A program made the translations under genes and the position numbers. From contig CACYDD010000250.1 in NCBI GenBank assembly GCA_902773065.1, forward strand, positions 1-6,295: DNA of 6,295 nucleotides, written 5' to 3'. Positions 5,412 through 6,295 of the stretch are shown here, in pieces. Under the pieces are notes generated by a model that saw only the letters and a program-made list of their open reading frames with translations, had not been told where the DNA came from and searched no databases. Within the stretch, counting starts at the first letter, position 1. Every line of letters begins with the position of its first letter. This stretch comes from an uncultured Ruminococcus sp. (GTDB lineage Bacteria; Bacillota; Clostridia; Oscillospirales; Acutalibacteraceae).

Positions 5412-5416
5412 CGTTA

Positions 5417-5680
5417 TTATTTTTGTATATAGTTGTAGTCTTCCTGACGGATATATTCAATCATTTCTTCCCTGCCCTCAACTGTCATCGGGAAAGTGCG
5501 CTCGGAAACAATGTCATCCTTGCTTTTGTCGTAACAGTATTCTCCATGCCATATTTTCACTGTCATTGTTTCCTCGGATGTATCCGGTATAATGATATAG
5601 TGAAACAAAAAGTTACATTCCGTATAATCGTTATTATTTTCAAACCACATGATCTTTGGCAAATCTTCGCACAGCATCAT
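5417..5680 (-). CDS. Small acidic protein of unknown function
   Basis: An 87-residue protein I do not recognise. It has no signal peptide or membrane helix and is strongly acidic (19 Asp/Glu against 8 Lys/Arg). The middle (NFLFHYIIIP, MTVKIWHGEYCYD) looks like beta-strands and the end (GREEMIEYIRQEDYNYIQ) like a helix. The frame is open to GTG at 5689, but that codon lies inside the ribosome site AAGGTGGTGA (5692-5683, one mismatch to AAGGAGGTGA). I therefore prefer the ATG at 5680 or the next one at 5677, which has the best spacing (8 nt). The gene has its own terminator, which supports its being real. It lies directly behind the rplT terminator with no room for a promoter, so it is probably expressed by read-through of the ribosomal operon. 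No function is claimed. Confidence 0.7.
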   Translation of the reverse strand: MMLCEDLPKIMWFENNNDYTECNFLFHYIIIPDTSEETMTVKIWHGEYCYDKSKDDIVSERTFPMTVEGREEMIEYIRQEDYNYIQK

Positions 5681-5682
5681 TC

Positions 5683-5692
5683 TCACCACCTT
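5683..5692 (-). promoter_or_regulatory. Ribosome binding site deciding the start of the small acidic gene
   Basis: AAGGTGGTGA on the minus strand, 9 of 10 matches to the anti-Shine-Dalgarno complement. It starts 2 bases after the T run of the rplT terminator and contains the alternative GTG start, arguing for the ATG pair at 5680/5677. Confidence 0.65.
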
Positions 5693-5694
5693 AT

Positions 5695-5728
5695 AAAAAT
5701 CACGCCCGGGAAATCATACCCGGACGTG
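5695..5728 (-). terminator. Rho-independent terminator of the rpmI-rplT operon
   Basis: On the minus strand CACGTCCGGG (5728-5719) pairs with CCCGGGCGTG (5710-5701) as a 10-bp GC-rich stem with one U-G pair and an 8-nt loop, followed by ATTTTT (5700-5695). It starts 13 bp after the rplT stop. Confidence 0.9.
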
Positions 5729-5741
5729 TGTACGTTCTCTA

Positions 5742-6095
5742 TCAAAGAGCAGTCTTAGCCTTCTCAACAAGAGCTGTGAAAGCTTCAGGATCAGAAATTG
5801 CAATCTCTGAAAGCATCTTTCTGTTAAGAGTAATATCAGCCTTTTTCAGACCGTTGATGAATGTAGAATAGTTGATGCCGTTAGCCTTGCAGCCTGCGGA
5901 AATACGTGTGATCCAGAGTCTTCTGAAGTCACGCTTTCTCTGCTTTCTGCCGATGTAAGCATAGTTGCCGCTCTTCATAACAGCTTCTTTTGCCATCTTG
6001 AAGTGCTTGCTCTTTGCACCCCAGTAACCCTTAGCGAGCTTTAAAATCTTTTTTCTTCTTTTGCGTGTTGCTAACGCACCCTTTACACGTGCCAT
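5742..6095 (-). CDS. rplT: 50S ribosomal protein L20
   Basis: The 117-residue L20 protein, complete and of normal length. It binds 23S rRNA early in large-subunit assembly. The N-terminal half (MARVKGALATRKRRKKILK, then AKGYWGAKSKHFKMAKEAV) is the long basic RNA-binding extension. The globular C-terminal half contains GRKQRKRDFRRLWITRIS and GINYSTFINGLKKA, diagnostic of the family. GGAGG (6108-6104) lies 8 nt before the ATG. It follows rpmI by 52 bp in the usual infC-rpmI-rplT order and ends at a strong terminator. In many bacteria this operon is controlled by L20 or L20-binding leaders; the leader would be outside this window. Confidence 0.98.
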   Translation of the reverse strand: MARVKGALATRKRRKKILKLAKGYWGAKSKHFKMAKEAVMKSGNYAYIGRKQRKRDFRRLWITRISAGCKANGINYSTFINGLKKADITLNRKMLSEIAISDPEAFTALVEKAKTAL

Positions 6096-6147
6096 ATGAT
6101 ATACCTCCGATAATCTGTCTTAGTAGTGATACAAACCTGCCCCCGTA

Positions 6148-6295
6148 TTATTTGTAAGGGATCAGCTTTTTGATTGCTGCTACATTTGTTTTGTCGGCAG
6201 CTACTGTCTTTCTCAGACCTCTTTTACGCTTGGTTGTCTTTTTATTGAGGATATGTGACTTATTAGCGTGTGCACGAATTACTTTTCCGTTCTTA
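6148..6295 (-). CDS. rpmI: 50S ribosomal protein L35 (partial, 5' end outside the window)
   Basis: The last 48 codons of L35, from KNGKVIRAHANKSHIL through NKKTTKRKRGLRKT to AIKKLIPYK and a TAA. The motif KSHILxKKTxKRKRxLRK is the family signature. Full-length L35 has about 65 residues, so roughly 17 N-terminal residues lie beyond the right edge. L35 is a small basic 50S protein, made here from the same transcript as L20. The gene was too close to the edge to show its start. Confidence 0.95.
   Translation of the reverse strand, partial: KNGKVIRAHANKSHILNKKTTKRKRGLRKTVAADKTNVAAIKKLIPYK

Overview
The window looks like a piece of chromosome from a low-to-moderate GC Gram-positive gut bacterium, most likely a Ruminococcus-like member of the Clostridia. 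The supporting evidence is a rpmI-rplT ribosomal pair, strong AAGGAGG-type Shine-Dalgarno sites, U-tailed intrinsic terminators, and an alpha-glucosidase very close to the one characterised from Blautia (formerly Ruminococcus) obeum. All intact genes are on the minus strand. The only plus-strand coding trace is a broken transposase at the left edge.

From right to left, in the direction of transcription: the 3' part of rpmI (L35, cut by the window edge) and rplT (L20), closed by a strong terminator at 5695-5728. Directly behind that terminator is a small acidic protein of unknown function with its own terminator (5379-5411). Next is a monocistronic GH31 alpha-glucosidase with a recognisable promoter and terminator, then a five-helix membrane protein of the DUF6512 type with a GTG start. 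A 355-bp AT-rich gap follows, with an unusual cluster of TTTTCAAC octamers, DnaA-box look-alikes and three inverted repeats. Then come a membrane-anchored DUF218 (SanA/ElyC/YdcF-like) protein and an Rpn-family PD-(D/E)XK nuclease ('recombination-promoting nuclease/putative transposase'). The left end holds a decayed fragment of a second Rpn copy, a terminator, and the remains of an IS3-family transposase.

The right-hand two thirds are ordinary core or accessory metabolism. The left 1.4 kb is the accessory part. Its most interesting point is inside the rpn gene: a perfect AAGGAGG Shine-Dalgarno with an 8-nt spacer sits in front of an in-frame internal ATG, predicting a separate 94-residue C-terminal protein. 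This matches the arrangement reported for Rpn antiphage toxins with intragenic small antitoxins. A 37-bp direct repeat links the gene to the paralogue remnant, and a 12-bp in-frame tandem repeat lies in its C-terminal tail, so the same region could vary in length or be exchanged. I see no completely new multi-gene system.
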